Positions 37,244 to 45,078 of a stretch of 64,000 bases of DNA are shown here, in pieces. Position numbers and translations under genes: made by a program. Under the pieces are notes generated by a model. The model was not told the DNA's origin, searched no databases, and saw nothing but the letters and a program-made list of their open reading frames with translations. The DNA comes from Actinopolyspora biskrensis. Its GTDB lineage: Bacteria > Actinomycetota > Actinomycetes > Mycobacteriales > Pseudonocardiaceae. The stretch's first letter is position 1, and each line of letters opens with the position of its first letter. The stretch spans positions 310,001 through 374,000 of the forward strand of contig NZ_JACBYW010000001.1 of NCBI RefSeq assembly GCF_013408175.1. Direction: 5' to 3'.

Positions 37244-38071
37244 TTGGCCGTCGCGGGCCGTTGGCAGCTGCACCCGCTGCACCTGTACTTCGTGCACGGT
37301 TATCTCGGGCTGGACGACCTGGCTCTTCCGCTGGAGGTGGCGCCCTACACCCACACGCGGCAGGAGTTCGCCGAAGTGGGCAAACGCGAGTACGGGACGA
37401 TGCGTTCGCAGGGGCTGATCGTCGACGACGAGATCGAACCGGGCCTGGCCCGGGTGCTGACGGTGCTGGCCAAGCCCTACCTGTGGGTGGACTCGCTGTG
37501 GGTCCCCCGGGCCGGTGAACCACACCTCTGGCGCACGATCGCCGCGGTCACCGAGGGCAGCAGGATCGTCCTCGGCGTCCAGCCACCCGGTGAGACCGAG
37601 CGCTACGGCGGGCCCCTGACCGTCGAACTGCACGAAGGGGTGAGCCTGTCCCAGGCGCTGCTGCCGACCCTGCCCGCGGCCCCGCCGGGCAAGCAGGGGC
37701 CGGTGAAGGTGCCGTCCAGCTCCTTCCCGAAGGAGGAGACCGAGCAGGAACCCGCGCAGCACGGCTTCCTGGAACGGGCCGCGACGACGCGGGGCAGCGC
37801 CACCAGCGGGGACCGCCAGCTGGAGACGTACCGGGCCGTCGGGGGCGCCGAGCACCTGCGGGCGGGCCAGCTCGCGGCCAACGCCCGCGACCGCAACGGG
37901 CGCGTGAACCGCTCGGCGGTGGTGCGCTGGTTCGACAACGCCGAACCCGACGGGCGCTACCTCGACCACACCGAGCGCGGCAGCACCGGCGAACCCGTGC
38001 ACGCGCTCACCCCGGCCGACGCCAGGGTGCTCGGCAACAAGATCGAGGAGCTGATCACCACCGTGCGGTGA
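37244..38071 (+). CDS. espG: ESX secretion-associated protein EspG
   Basis: 275-residue member of the EspG family, cytosolic chaperones that hold PE-PPE type substrates before export by type VII secretion. The N-terminal LHLYFVHGYLGLDDLALPLE and the C-terminal VRWFDNAEPDGRYL, RGSTGEPVHALTPADARVLGNKI blocks are typical. I place the start at TTG 37244 after GGGGAGA; the in-frame region further upstream overlaps the PPE-like gene and is not coding. There are no ESX core genes (eccB, eccC, eccD, mycP) in the window, so this cassette must rely on machinery elsewhere. Confidence 0.85.
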   Translation: MAVAGRWQLHPLHLYFVHGYLGLDDLALPLEVAPYTHTRQEFAEVGKREYGTMRSQGLIVDDEIEPGLARVLTVLAKPYLWVDSLWVPRAGEPHLWRTIAAVTEGSRIVLGVQPPGETERYGGPLTVELHEGVSLSQALLPTLPAAPPGKQGPVKVPSSSFPKEETEQEPAQHGFLERAATTRGSATSGDRQLETYRAVGGAEHLRAGQLAANARDRNGRVNRSAVVRWFDNAEPDGRYLDHTERGSTGEPVHALTPADARVLGNKIEELITTVR

Positions 38072-38226
38072 GCCCACCAGCGGCTCGGCGTCCTCCCGCC
38101 CCGAACGAGGCCGTGTGGTGGTGGAAGGATCGCGGAAGCGAGATCGGGATGACGGAGCCACCGCGCGCGGTGGGGGAAGAGTCCGGGCCTTCTGGCGCTG
38201 ATCCAGCCCAGGGCAGAGGACGTCCA

Positions 38227-38261
38227 TGATCGGATAACGTGCTCCGCACGTTATCCGATCA
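38227..38261. terminator. Perfect 16-bp hairpin, probable bidirectional terminator
   Basis: TGATCGGATAACGTGC and GCACGTTATCCGATCA form a perfect 16-bp stem around the loop TCC. It is the longest uninterrupted stem in the window and moderate in GC. It lies 155 bases after espG and overlaps the 3' end of a decayed reverse-strand frame. No T run follows on either strand; a cruciform or protein site is the alternative. Confidence 0.5.
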
Positions 38262-38666
38262 GCAGCCCGCATTCTTCGGCTACGGACAGGTAGTCGGCTC
38301 GCCATCCGAGGGGCAGCGAAACTGTGTGGCAGTCGGAGCCTTCGGTGCGACGCAGCTCGTCGGTTGTGCGCTGTTCCGCGGCTTCTCGGTCGGTGTGGAC
38401 GACGATGACGATCGGATCACGCTCCACACTCCTCGTCCACAATGGCCTGTTGATCCGAGCACAGTAGATAGCACCTTCGAAAACGAGGGTGCCGACAGTG
38501 GTAGCGGCCCACGTGGTCGAATCCGGGCCGTTGCAGCGCCACGCGATGTTCTTCTGCTCGCACCCCGGGTGCGGCGGACGATGTCGACAGCCTCGTCGGT
38601 TCCGGCACCGTATTCCCCGCGCCGTAGGTGATGAGCTCCTGACGCGAGGGCAGCCAGCGCGCCCAA
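38251..38666 (-). pseudogene. Possible decayed gene of unknown function
   Basis: Three overlapping reverse-strand frames each show a stretch with normal-looking protein composition: MGALAALASGAHHLRRGEYG and DEAVDIVRR near 38570-38666, HPRFRRCYLLCSDQQAIVDEEC near 38420-38490, and DPIVIVVHTDREAAEQRTTD followed by GWRADYLSVAEECGLLIG at 38251-38415. Read together they suggest one gene broken by at least two frameshifts. I recognise no family. The base composition is more AT-rich than in neighbouring genes. Confidence 0.3.
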
Positions 38667-39042
38667 CGTCAGCGCCTGCTACCGCAGCAGTCGCCGCAAC
38701 ACATCCGGATCAATTCCGCTACTACCACGCACCCAGGCAGCCTAGACCACACGTGTGGTTAGCCAGGCATACCGCAGGATTCCGGTCCACTGCTCCTCAA
38801 GCACCGGGCCGTGGGCGTCATCGTCGGCACTACCACAAAGGCCACCGGCGGAAAGGTTGACGCGAAACGGGTAACGGGTGCGGGAGTTGATTCTTCAGGC
38901 CTGCTAGTAGCGAACGCGTCGCGCCTGACCGAGACACGGGGCGGAAGCCGACGCGGTCTTTATCCTTTTTTCGTGAGTTTCACCCTCGGTGTCGCTGCGG
39001 GAGATAGCATAACGGATACTACGCCGACCGAAGGGCAGGAAC
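38667..39042. other. Intergenic stretch without a supported gene
   Basis: No frame here resembles a protein. T-rich sequence at 38959-38971 and AT-rich DNA just before 39043 (GATAGCATAACGGATACT) probably hold the promoter of the next gene; TAGCAT at 39005 or GATACT at 39015 could be the -10, but no matching -35 stands out. Confidence 0.4.
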
Positions 39043-39408
39043 ATGGCACACACGGGCAAGGATTTCGGTGCCGACCTGTACGGACTGAAACAGGTCGCCA
39101 AATCCCACCTTTCGACGGTATCCGATGTGTACGGGAGCGCGATCGACAAGTGTGCGAGCGCGCTGGATGGGGTGGACGGGCTCGCGGGTGTGCCCGAGCA
39201 GTTCGTCGCAGAGCGGGGTGCGGTGGTGGACAAGTACCAGCAGGCGCACGATTCCGTCATCGACCTGTTGCGCAAGACCCGGGAGAACCTGGACGAGACC
39301 GCCGAGGCGTTGAACCAGGCGGCCGACCAGTACGCGGAGGACGACCGGGTCGCTGCGGCGGAGCTACAGCGGCTCATTGACGATCGCGGGAAACCGAAAC
39401 CGGAGTGA
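39043..39408 (+). CDS. WXG100-like helical protein
   Basis: 121 residues, helical throughout, with no signal peptide. The sequence KDFGADLYGLKQVAKSHL, ALDGVDGLAGVPEQF and LRKTRENLDETAEALNQAAD is typical of ESX-linked secretion-substrate helices (long helix, turn, long helix), without an exact WxG. AGGGCAGGAAC precedes the ATG. It begins a second small cassette that ends in another DUF3558 lipoprotein gene. Confidence 0.6.
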   Translation: MAHTGKDFGADLYGLKQVAKSHLSTVSDVYGSAIDKCASALDGVDGLAGVPEQFVAERGAVVDKYQQAHDSVIDLLRKTRENLDETAEALNQAADQYAEDDRVAAAELQRLIDDRGKPKPE

Positions 39409-39412
39409 GGGT

Positions 39413-40351
39413 ATGAGTTTCGACGACTTGATGCAGCGGGCGAAGGAGATCGAGCAGCGCGCCGCCGAAGTCGAGTACCAGCATGAGGTGGATACAGCCA
39501 GTCAGGGTGGCCCCAGCGGGGCCCGTGGGGTCAACTATGCGGAGATCCAGCGAAAATACGAAGGAGCGGCAGTACCGCGCTTCGAGCCGTTCGCGGGCAT
39601 GCCCGACCCCGAGTCTTACGATCCGCTGATCGAGGCGCTGGGGAACGCGATGCAGCAACTGTCCTCCGGAAAGAAGGACCCGATCAACGGTGGGAACATC
39701 ACTGCGAATCCGGATCTGGCCCAGGTCGACTCCGCCGGGGACAAGTTGGAGGACTGGACCGGTGAGGCCGCGGACAAATTCAAGACGAATTTCCTCGACC
39801 CGTTCCCGGCTGTGGCCGAGAATCAGTTTTTGCTGCTCGGCGCGATGAGAGGTGCGCTCGAAGCGGATCAGGAGCGGTGGCGCCGAGCACGTGACGACAT
39901 TGAAACTATCGCGAAGGAAACGCTCAACGGTTTGGACAATACCAACAGTTGTGGGAAGAACGAGCTGAAGTTCACCTTTTCGGTGGCTGCCGCGGTGGCG
40001 GCAGTCGGTTCGGTTCCGTTTACCGGAGGAGCTTCGGCAGCCGTGATCCCGGCCGTGGGGGCCGCCGGTGCGGTTGGTGCCGCCGGAATGGACGGGGCGA
40101 AGTTGGGTGACCCGAAGGAGTCGAACAAGGAAGGCGGCTCAGCGGAGCAGATCATACAGTCCATGAAGGATTCGATCGACGAGCTCACCGAGGAGATCCG
40201 CAAATCCGGTGGTGATGTCGCCAAGACTCTGGACGCGATTCCGGGTGAAATAAAGGCTGCCCGCAGCGATTTCGTCTCGGCGCGCCCGGCGTTGGCAGGC
40301 ATGGGCGGCGACGAAGTGACCAGCGATGACGGGCTCGGGCGGGCGACCTAG
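39413..40351 (+). CDS. WXG/PPE-like secretion substrate candidate
   Basis: 312 residues. A charged N-terminal helix (MQRAKEIEQRAAEVEYQ) leads to a segment with VDSAGDKLEDWTGEAADKFKT (about 110-130), whose W-T-G turn has the spacing of a WxG motif between two helices. A Gly/Ala-rich hydrophobic stretch (AAAVAAVGSVPFTGGASAAV) follows, then a coiled-coil-prone tail. The ATG is four bases after the previous stop. A membrane-active or pore-like role for the hydrophobic stretch would be speculation. Confidence 0.6.
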   Translation: MSFDDLMQRAKEIEQRAAEVEYQHEVDTASQGGPSGARGVNYAEIQRKYEGAAVPRFEPFAGMPDPESYDPLIEALGNAMQQLSSGKKDPINGGNITANPDLAQVDSAGDKLEDWTGEAADKFKTNFLDPFPAVAENQFLLLGAMRGALEADQERWRRARDDIETIAKETLNGLDNTNSCGKNELKFTFSVAAAVAAVGSVPFTGGASAAVIPAVGAAGAVGAAGMDGAKLGDPKESNKEGGSAEQIIQSMKDSIDELTEEIRKSGGDVAKTLDAIPGEIKAARSDFVSARPALAGMGGDEVTSDDGLGRAT

Positions 40352-40365
40352 ACGGGAGTAGTACA

Positions 40366-40854
40366 GTGGGTGAACTGGCTGAGCGACTGGACAGGATTCG
40401 GGTCCGGGCGAACGCTCCTGGTGTGGACCTCGAAGCCGAGCTACGTGATCGTAATCAGGTCACGCTCACGTTCGGGGAGAGCGTGTACGAGTTCATCGAC
40501 GAGCGTTTTCTGGAACGTGCTTTGGCGGGGTTGGCCCGACGGTTGTACACCGGGTGGGTGCGGCAGTACCGCGAGGCGATCAGCACCACGAACCTGAATA
40601 TCGAACCGAACGACCAGCACGACTTCGCCTTCGAGGAAGAGATGCACGCGGTCGAGGCGAGTGCAGAGTCCAGCGACGGACGCGTCACCATATCCACGGT
40701 CGGAATGCAGGAATTCAGCGTGTCGATCCGTCGCGGGACCGTGCGTGAGCTGAGCGAGCGCGAGTTCGTCGCGCGGGCCACCGAGGTAGTTCCGCGTCTG
40801 ATCCAGCACTTTCAGGCGCAAGTCGCCGAGCTGAAGGTGCGATACTACGGATGA
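40366..40854 (+). CDS. Uncharacterised protein of the secretion cassette (YbaB-like?)
   Basis: 162 residues, soluble, mixed alpha/beta. Two halves look similar: a strand-rich part followed by a long helix (VTLTFGESVYEFIDERFLERAL...; VTISTVGMQEFSVSIRRGTVRELSE...), reminiscent of two YbaB/EbfC-type folds in tandem, which occur in actinobacterial ESX loci. I cannot confirm the family by eye. It starts with GTG 14 bases after the preceding gene and overlaps the following DUF3558 gene (ATGA). Confidence 0.55.
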   Translation: MGELAERLDRIRVRANAPGVDLEAELRDRNQVTLTFGESVYEFIDERFLERALAGLARRLYTGWVRQYREAISTTNLNIEPNDQHDFAFEEEMHAVEASAESSDGRVTISTVGMQEFSVSIRRGTVRELSEREFVARATEVVPRLIQHFQAQVAELKVRYYG

Positions 40855-41378
40855 GTGGTCGTACCGTGCGGTTCGTGTCCGCGATGTTGGTGCTGCTGGG
40901 TGTGGCGACGGCGTGTGGCTCGTCGGACCGACCACGCGAGTTGTCGTTGGACAATGTGCAGCCATGTGATCTGATTTCGCAGGCAGAACTGCGTGATCTT
41001 CAGGTGAAGGCGCCGCCGCAACCGGTCTCGGTTGTGGAAGGTGCGGGCGAAGAAGGTACGAGTTGTCAGTATTCGCCTCTGTACGGGGGGACTGTCTCTG
41101 TCGCTGTCGTAACGAACCACGGAATCGATCGGTGGACCGACGGGTCCATGGAGTCTTCCCGGGCGGTCGATTTGTCCCGGGTGAAAGGATATCGCGTGAT
41201 CAGGATCGAGTACGGCGAATCTGCGAGTGAGCCGCACGACAGCTGCACGTCATACGTCGATGTGGCGAGTGACCAATCGCTGAAAGTGCACGTGAGTGAG
41301 AACTCGACAGATGACCCACCCACGTGTGAGACGGCTCGCCGGTTCGCGGGGAATGCGATTCGAGCACTCGCAGGTTAA
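40851..41378 (+). CDS. DUF3558 lipoprotein (third)
   Basis: 175 residues with a signal peptide (MSGRTVRFVSAMLVLLGVAT) and lipidation Cys22, then a DUF3558-like domain (VQPCDLISQAELRDL; TSCQYSP; DSCTSYV; TCETARRF). It is much more diverged than the two copies at 33677 and 35071. The ATG overlaps the stop of the preceding cassette gene. Again a lipoprotein closes a run of helical proteins, repeating the organisation seen at 34652-35616. Confidence 0.8.
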   Translation: MSGRTVRFVSAMLVLLGVATACGSSDRPRELSLDNVQPCDLISQAELRDLQVKAPPQPVSVVEGAGEEGTSCQYSPLYGGTVSVAVVTNHGIDRWTDGSMESSRAVDLSRVKGYRVIRIEYGESASEPHDSCTSYVDVASDQSLKVHVSENSTDDPPTCETARRFAGNAIRALAG

Positions 41379-41525
41379 CGCGACAACAGGAAGGCGAGTG
41401 TTCCGTGCCGGCCGGATCCGTTCCGTCCCGCAGTCGGGGAACACGGCACCGTGGCCCGTTCCGGGCGAGGTGATCTCACGGCGCGCGGCGGGATGGAGAG
41501 TTCCCGCCGCGCCCGGGCGAACCGG

Positions 41526-42056
41526 TCAGACGCCGAAGGCGTCCGGGTACCGGATGGTCCCGCCGGGAACGGGTCGGCTCCCGTCCAGCGCCAGCGCCAT
41601 CATCGCCTCGTCGGGGGCTTCGAACGGCGCACGCACGCCGAAACCGGAGGCGGGGGTGAATCCGAACCGCGGGTAGTACTCGGCGTGCCCGAGGCAGACC
41701 ACGAGGTTCTCGCCCAGCGCGCTGGCCGCGTCGAGCGCGGCGCGGATGGCGGCCGCGCCCGCTCCGCGCCGCTGGTGCTCGGGCAGCACCGCGCACGGGG
41801 CCAGCGCCAGCGCGGGGTGGTCGTCGACGTGGCAGCGGGTGAGCAGGGCGTGGCCGACAGGGGTGCCCTCTGCGGTCTCGGAGAGCATCGACAGGCCGTC
41901 CATCCAGGCCAACGGGTCGGCACGCAACCCGTCGACCAGGTCGGCCTCCTCGGCGGTGGGGAAGGCCGCGAGGTTGACTGCGCGGACGGCGGCGCGGTCC
42001 GCCGCTCCTTCCGGTCGAGTGGACCAGGCATCGTTCACGGGAGCTTCTCCTGTCAT
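41526..42056 (-). CDS. GNAT-family N-acetyltransferase
   Basis: 176 residues with the acetyl-CoA binding motif A in CAVLPEHQRRGAGAAAIRAAL and the C-terminal LGHAEYYPRFGFTPASGFGV typical of the YhbS-like subgroup. The acceptor substrate is not predictable. AGGAAAAAC precedes the ATG. It converges on the third DUF3558 gene and has no operon partner. Confidence 0.88.
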   Translation of the reverse strand: MTGEAPVNDAWSTRPEGAADRAAVRAVNLAAFPTAEEADLVDGLRADPLAWMDGLSMLSETAEGTPVGHALLTRCHVDDHPALALAPCAVLPEHQRRGAGAAAIRAALDAASALGENLVVCLGHAEYYPRFGFTPASGFGVRAPFEAPDEAMMALALDGSRPVPGGTIRYPDAFGV

Positions 42057-42151
42057 GTTTTTCCTGCCGACTGCATAGCGGGGACTTCGGCGTTGTCCCG
42101 TCGAAGGGGAACCTCTGACAACAGGCTTCGTGCGACGTGGAGTGCTTTCAG

Positions 42152-42305
42152 CCTACGCAGATCGAGAAGCTCCGGTGCGTGAGTCGGATGCATTGCACGG
42201 CCGGGCCGCTCGCCGCGTAGCCGCTACTCAAGAGCGAGCCCAACACAGCAAGGCGCCGACTCACGTGACGGCTACCCGACCACCCGAGCAAGTCGCTTCG
42301 CAAAA
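42152..42305 (-). repeat. Dispersed repeat family A, reverse copy
   Basis: On the reverse strand this reads GTCACGTGAGTCGGCGCC, TTGGGCTCGCTCTTGAGTAG, CGGCGAGCGGCCCGGCC and ATGCATCCGACTCACGCACC, closely matching 24773-24930 and 1-130, but without linker or B part. It occupies most of the gap between the acetyltransferase and the small hypothetical gene. Confidence 0.75.
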
Positions 42306-42674
42306 CTAAGGGAGGAGTTCGTTGATGAATTGGGTGGCCTGCCGGTAGTTCTCGTAGGCCTCGGGATCGTCCGGCCCGCCGGACTCGAGCATCTCCTCGT
42401 AGGCCCGGGCCTGGGCGGACATGGCGTTGTGCAGCAGCAGGGCCTGCTGGCGGAACTCGTCGAGCGTGGCCCGCAACGTCTCGCTGCCCGTGCCGAGCTC
42501 GTCCAGCTCGTCCAGCGCGGGCTGCTGCCGCGGGTGCATCCGCTCGGCCAGCAGCAGCCAGCCCGCGGACTGGCTGCGCAGCGTCTCGGCGAAACCGGGT
42601 TCCCGCCCGCCGTCCGTGCCGCGCCCGTCCGGCGCGGATCCGTCCCGGTCCTCGTGCTCGCCGACCTCGTCCAT
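42306..42674 (-). CDS. Hypothetical protein
   Basis: 122 residues, unrecognised. After an acidic N-terminus (MDEVGEHEDRDGSAPDGRG) the rest is predicted helical (FAETLRSQSAGWLLLAERMH; LDEFRQQALLLHNAMSAQAR; YRQATQFINELLP). There is no signal or membrane segment. The ATG at 42674 has AGGAT upstream; a longer frame to 42740 is possible. It is divergent from the metallophosphoesterase gene and its end abuts repeat A. Confidence 0.55.
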   Translation of the reverse strand: MDEVGEHEDRDGSAPDGRGTDGGREPGFAETLRSQSAGWLLLAERMHPRQQPALDELDELGTGSETLRATLDEFRQQALLLHNAMSAQARAYEEMLESGGPDDPEAYENYRQATQFINELLP

Positions 42675-42863
42675 GACCCGATCCTGCCACGGCCCCTCCG
42701 CACCGCCGGACGTCGCTCGGCCGGGCGAGCGGGCGCCCACGGCGCCGAATCCGGCCCGGGGGCGGTGATGCCCGGACCGCTCGCCCGTCGACGGCGTGAA
42801 GCGCGGCTGTCAACACCGGTGCGGTGTGTAGCACGTCCTCTCCCGCGCGCGACGACCGGCCGG

Positions 42864-42869
42864 TAGGGT
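42864..42869 (+). promoter_or_regulatory. -10 box of a probable leaderless promoter (metallophosphoesterase)
   Basis: TAGGGT is followed by seven bases (CTGGCGC) and then the ATG, with no ribosome binding site. This spacing puts the transcript start at the start codon. Confidence 0.45.
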
Positions 42870-42876
42870 CTGGCGC

Positions 42877-43746
42877 ATGGCGGCGCCGTCGTTGCTCGCG
42901 ACCAGCGATCTGCACGTCTCCCACCGGGACAACCGCCCGGTGCTGGACACGATCAGGCCTCACACCGACGAGGACTGGCTCATCGTGGCCGGGGACGTCG
43001 CCGAGAAGACGGACACGATCCGTTGGGCCCTCGAACTGCTGCGCGAGCGGTTCGCCAAGGTCGTCTGGGTCCCCGGCAACCACGAACTGTGGACCCCGGC
43101 CGACGACGAGGTGTCCGCGCGCGGCGTCGAACGCTACGACCACCTGGTGCGGATGTGCCGCGAACTGGACGTGACCACCCCCGAGGACCCCTACCCCGTG
43201 TGGCGGGACGGGGAGCGGGAGGTCGTGATCGTCCCGCTGTTCGTGCTCTACGACTACAGCTTCCGCACCCCCGGCACCACCGCCGCGGAGGCGTTGGAAC
43301 ACGCCTACGAGACCAGGGTGGTGTGCACCGACGAGGTGCTGCTGCACCCCGATCCGCACGAGTCGCGGACGGCGTGGTGCCACGACCGGGTGAGGCGAAC
43401 CCTGCCCCGGTTGGAAGCCATCCCCGAGGACCTGCCGACCGTGCTGGTCTCGCACTGGCCGCTGCACCGCGACCCCACCAGGAGGCTGTACTACCCGCAG
43501 TTCGGAATCTGGTGCGGCACCGAACTCACCGCCGACTGGCACCTGCGCTTCCGCGCGCTGGCCGAGGTCCACGGTCACCTGCACATCCCGGTGACCGACC
43601 GGATCGACGGGGTGCCGTTCGAGGAGGTCTCGCTCGGTTATCCGCGGGAGTGGCGCAGACGCGGAGGCCCGGGGGAGCCGCTGCACAGCATTCTGCCGCC
43701 CGCGGGCGAACGCACCTTCGAGGAACTGGTGAGGGCCCACCGGTGA
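42877..43746 (+). CDS. Calcineurin-like metallophosphoesterase
   Basis: 289-residue dinuclear-metal phosphoesterase. The metal-ligand series is clear: SDLHVSH, IVAGDVAEK, VPGNHELW, LVSHWPLH and VHGHLHIP. Substrate unknown. In actinomycetes a gene of this family commonly precedes a phosphopantetheinyl transferase, as here, where its stop overlaps the next GTG. Hydrolysis of a pantetheine-related phosphoester would be a reasonable guess from that linkage but is not shown. Confidence 0.88.
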   Translation: MAAPSLLATSDLHVSHRDNRPVLDTIRPHTDEDWLIVAGDVAEKTDTIRWALELLRERFAKVVWVPGNHELWTPADDEVSARGVERYDHLVRMCRELDVTTPEDPYPVWRDGEREVVIVPLFVLYDYSFRTPGTTAAEALEHAYETRVVCTDEVLLHPDPHESRTAWCHDRVRRTLPRLEAIPEDLPTVLVSHWPLHRDPTRRLYYPQFGIWCGTELTADWHLRFRALAEVHGHLHIPVTDRIDGVPFEEVSLGYPREWRRRGGPGEPLHSILPPAGERTFEELVRAHR

Positions 43747-44411
43747 TCGAGCGAATCCTGCCGGAGGGGGTGGTGTCCTCCGAGACGTTCGGCGACGACC
43801 CGCGGGCGCGGCTGCTGCCGGAGGAGGAGCCGTCCGTCGCCAGAGCCGTGCACAAGCGCAGGCGGGAGTTCACCGTGGCGCGCGGCTGCGCGCGCCGCGC
43901 GCTGGCCGGGCTCGGCTACGGCGAGATCGCCGTCCCCAGTGGAACGAACCGGGAACCGCTCTGGCCGGAGGGCGTGGTCGGCAGCATCACGCACTGCACC
44001 GGGTACTGCGCCTCAGCCGTCGCGCGGGAAGGCGTGGTTCGCTCGCTGGGTATCGACGCCGAGACCGACGGTGAGCTGCCCCCGGGGGTGCTCGAACAGG
44101 TGACCGTCGAGCGGGAGCGGGAACTGCTGTCGCGGCTGCCCGCCGACCGGAGCTGGGACCGCCTGCTGTTCAGCGCGAAGGAGAGCGTGTACAAGGCGTG
44201 GTTCCCGCTGACGGGTCGCTGGCTCGGTTTCACCGACGCGTTCGTGAGCTTCGGGCCCGACGGTGGTTTCCGCGCCGAACTGACCGCCCCTCCCGTCGAA
44301 ACCGCGCACGGGACGCTCACGGGGTTCACCGGCGGATCCGTGTCCGAGGCCGGATTCGTGGCCACGGCCGTGGTCGTCCGCGCCGGTGATCCCTACCTGA
44401 CGACCAGCTGA
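43743..44411 (+). CDS. 4'-phosphopantetheinyl transferase (Sfp/EntD type)
   Basis: Activates carrier proteins of polyketide, nonribosomal peptide or fatty acid synthases by transferring phosphopantetheine from CoA. The 222 residues contain SITHCTGYCASAV, the magnesium ligands GIDAE (Asp105, Glu107), and FSAKESVYKAW (146-153) with the catalytic Glu/Lys. Its EntD-like N-terminal part (RREFTVARGCARRAL) recognises CoA. The GTG overlaps the metallophosphoesterase stop. It implies that the organism makes carrier-protein-dependent metabolites, as expected for the group. Confidence 0.93.
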   Translation: MIERILPEGVVSSETFGDDPRARLLPEEEPSVARAVHKRRREFTVARGCARRALAGLGYGEIAVPSGTNREPLWPEGVVGSITHCTGYCASAVAREGVVRSLGIDAETDGELPPGVLEQVTVERERELLSRLPADRSWDRLLFSAKESVYKAWFPLTGRWLGFTDAFVSFGPDGGFRAELTAPPVETAHGTLTGFTGGSVSEAGFVATAVVVRAGDPYLTTS

Positions 44412-44429
44412 TACGAAAGGCATTCGACC

Positions 44430-44912
44430 ATGACGACAACCACGGCGGACCTCGCCGACCGCGACGGGGAAGACGTGCGCAGCTGCGATCTGCAGCTGTG
44501 CCGTTTCGGCACCCGCCAGGTCTTCTCCGGGCCGATCCGGACGGTGCGGTGCTTCCAGGACAACGCGCTGCTCAAGAAGACGCTGTCCGAGCCGGGAGAG
44601 GGGGCCGTGCTCGTCGTCGACGGTGCGGGCTCGGTGCACACGGCGCTGGTGGGCGACCTCATCGCCGAACTCGGGAGGTCCAACGGGTGGAGCGGGATCG
44701 TCGTCAACGGCGCGATCCGCGACTCCGCCGTCATCGACGGGATGGAGTTCGGTGTCAGAGCGCTGGGCACGAATCCGCGCAAGAGCTCCAAGAGCGGTGC
44801 CGGAGAGGCGGACGTGACCGTGGAGTTCGGAGGGGTGCGGTTCGTCCCGGGCGAGTACCTGCTCAGCGATCACGACGGTGTGGTGGTGAGCCGGACCCCG
44901 GTCGAATCGTGA
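44430..44912 (+). CDS. rraA: RraA family protein (ribonuclease E regulator-like / HMG aldolase-like)
   Basis: 160 residues of the RraA fold. The core [29 protein letters not shown], in two parts, and [31 protein letters not shown] carries the Gly-rich substrate loop and the Arg-Asp pair shared with 4-hydroxy-4-methyl-2-oxoglutarate aldolases. In E. coli RraA inhibits RNase E; many relatives are instead aldolases, so the activity here is open. It begins 18 bases after the phosphopantetheinyl transferase. Its 3' part is duplicated exactly 1573 bases downstream. Confidence 0.85.
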   Translation: MTTTTADLADRDGEDVRSCDLQLCRFGTRQVFSGPIRTVRCFQDNALLKKTLSEPGEGAVLVVDGAGSVHTALVGDLIAELGRSNGWSGIVVNGAIRDSAVIDGMEFGVRALGTNPRKSSKSGAGEADVTVEFGGVRFVPGEYLLSDHDGVVVSRTPVES

Positions 44913-44931
44913 CGCGTGCCGGCCCCGGCGG
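44686..44931 (+). repeat. Direct repeat, left copy (3' end of rraA)
   Basis: Matches 46259-46504 at offset 1573. 44692-44922 (231 bases, covering the last 73 codons of rraA, the stop and about ten bases beyond) is identical in both; a few single differences extend the match at each end. The repeats bracket the PIN toxin-antitoxin module. Confidence 0.95.
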
Positions 44932-45078
44932 GACCGTCGTCCTTTCTTTCGTGGGAACCAGCCGGGGCTCCTGGTCCCTCGCTCCGTCGGGAGCGTGCTC
45001 TCCTGAGGTTCGGACCGGGGGGCGGTCCCACCGGGCCGGGACAGCACAGCTGGTCAGTCCGCTCCGGGCAGGAGGCGG

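Noticed and set aside
38239-38631. Forward frame of 130 codons after espG
   Set aside because: It begins inside the 16-bp hairpin, has no ribosome binding site, and its sequence is low in protein-like character compared with the reverse frames.
32143-41378. Complete ESX secretion system
   Set aside because: Only substrates, EspG and lipoproteins are present; no EccB, EccC ATPase, EccD, EccE or mycosin could be identified.
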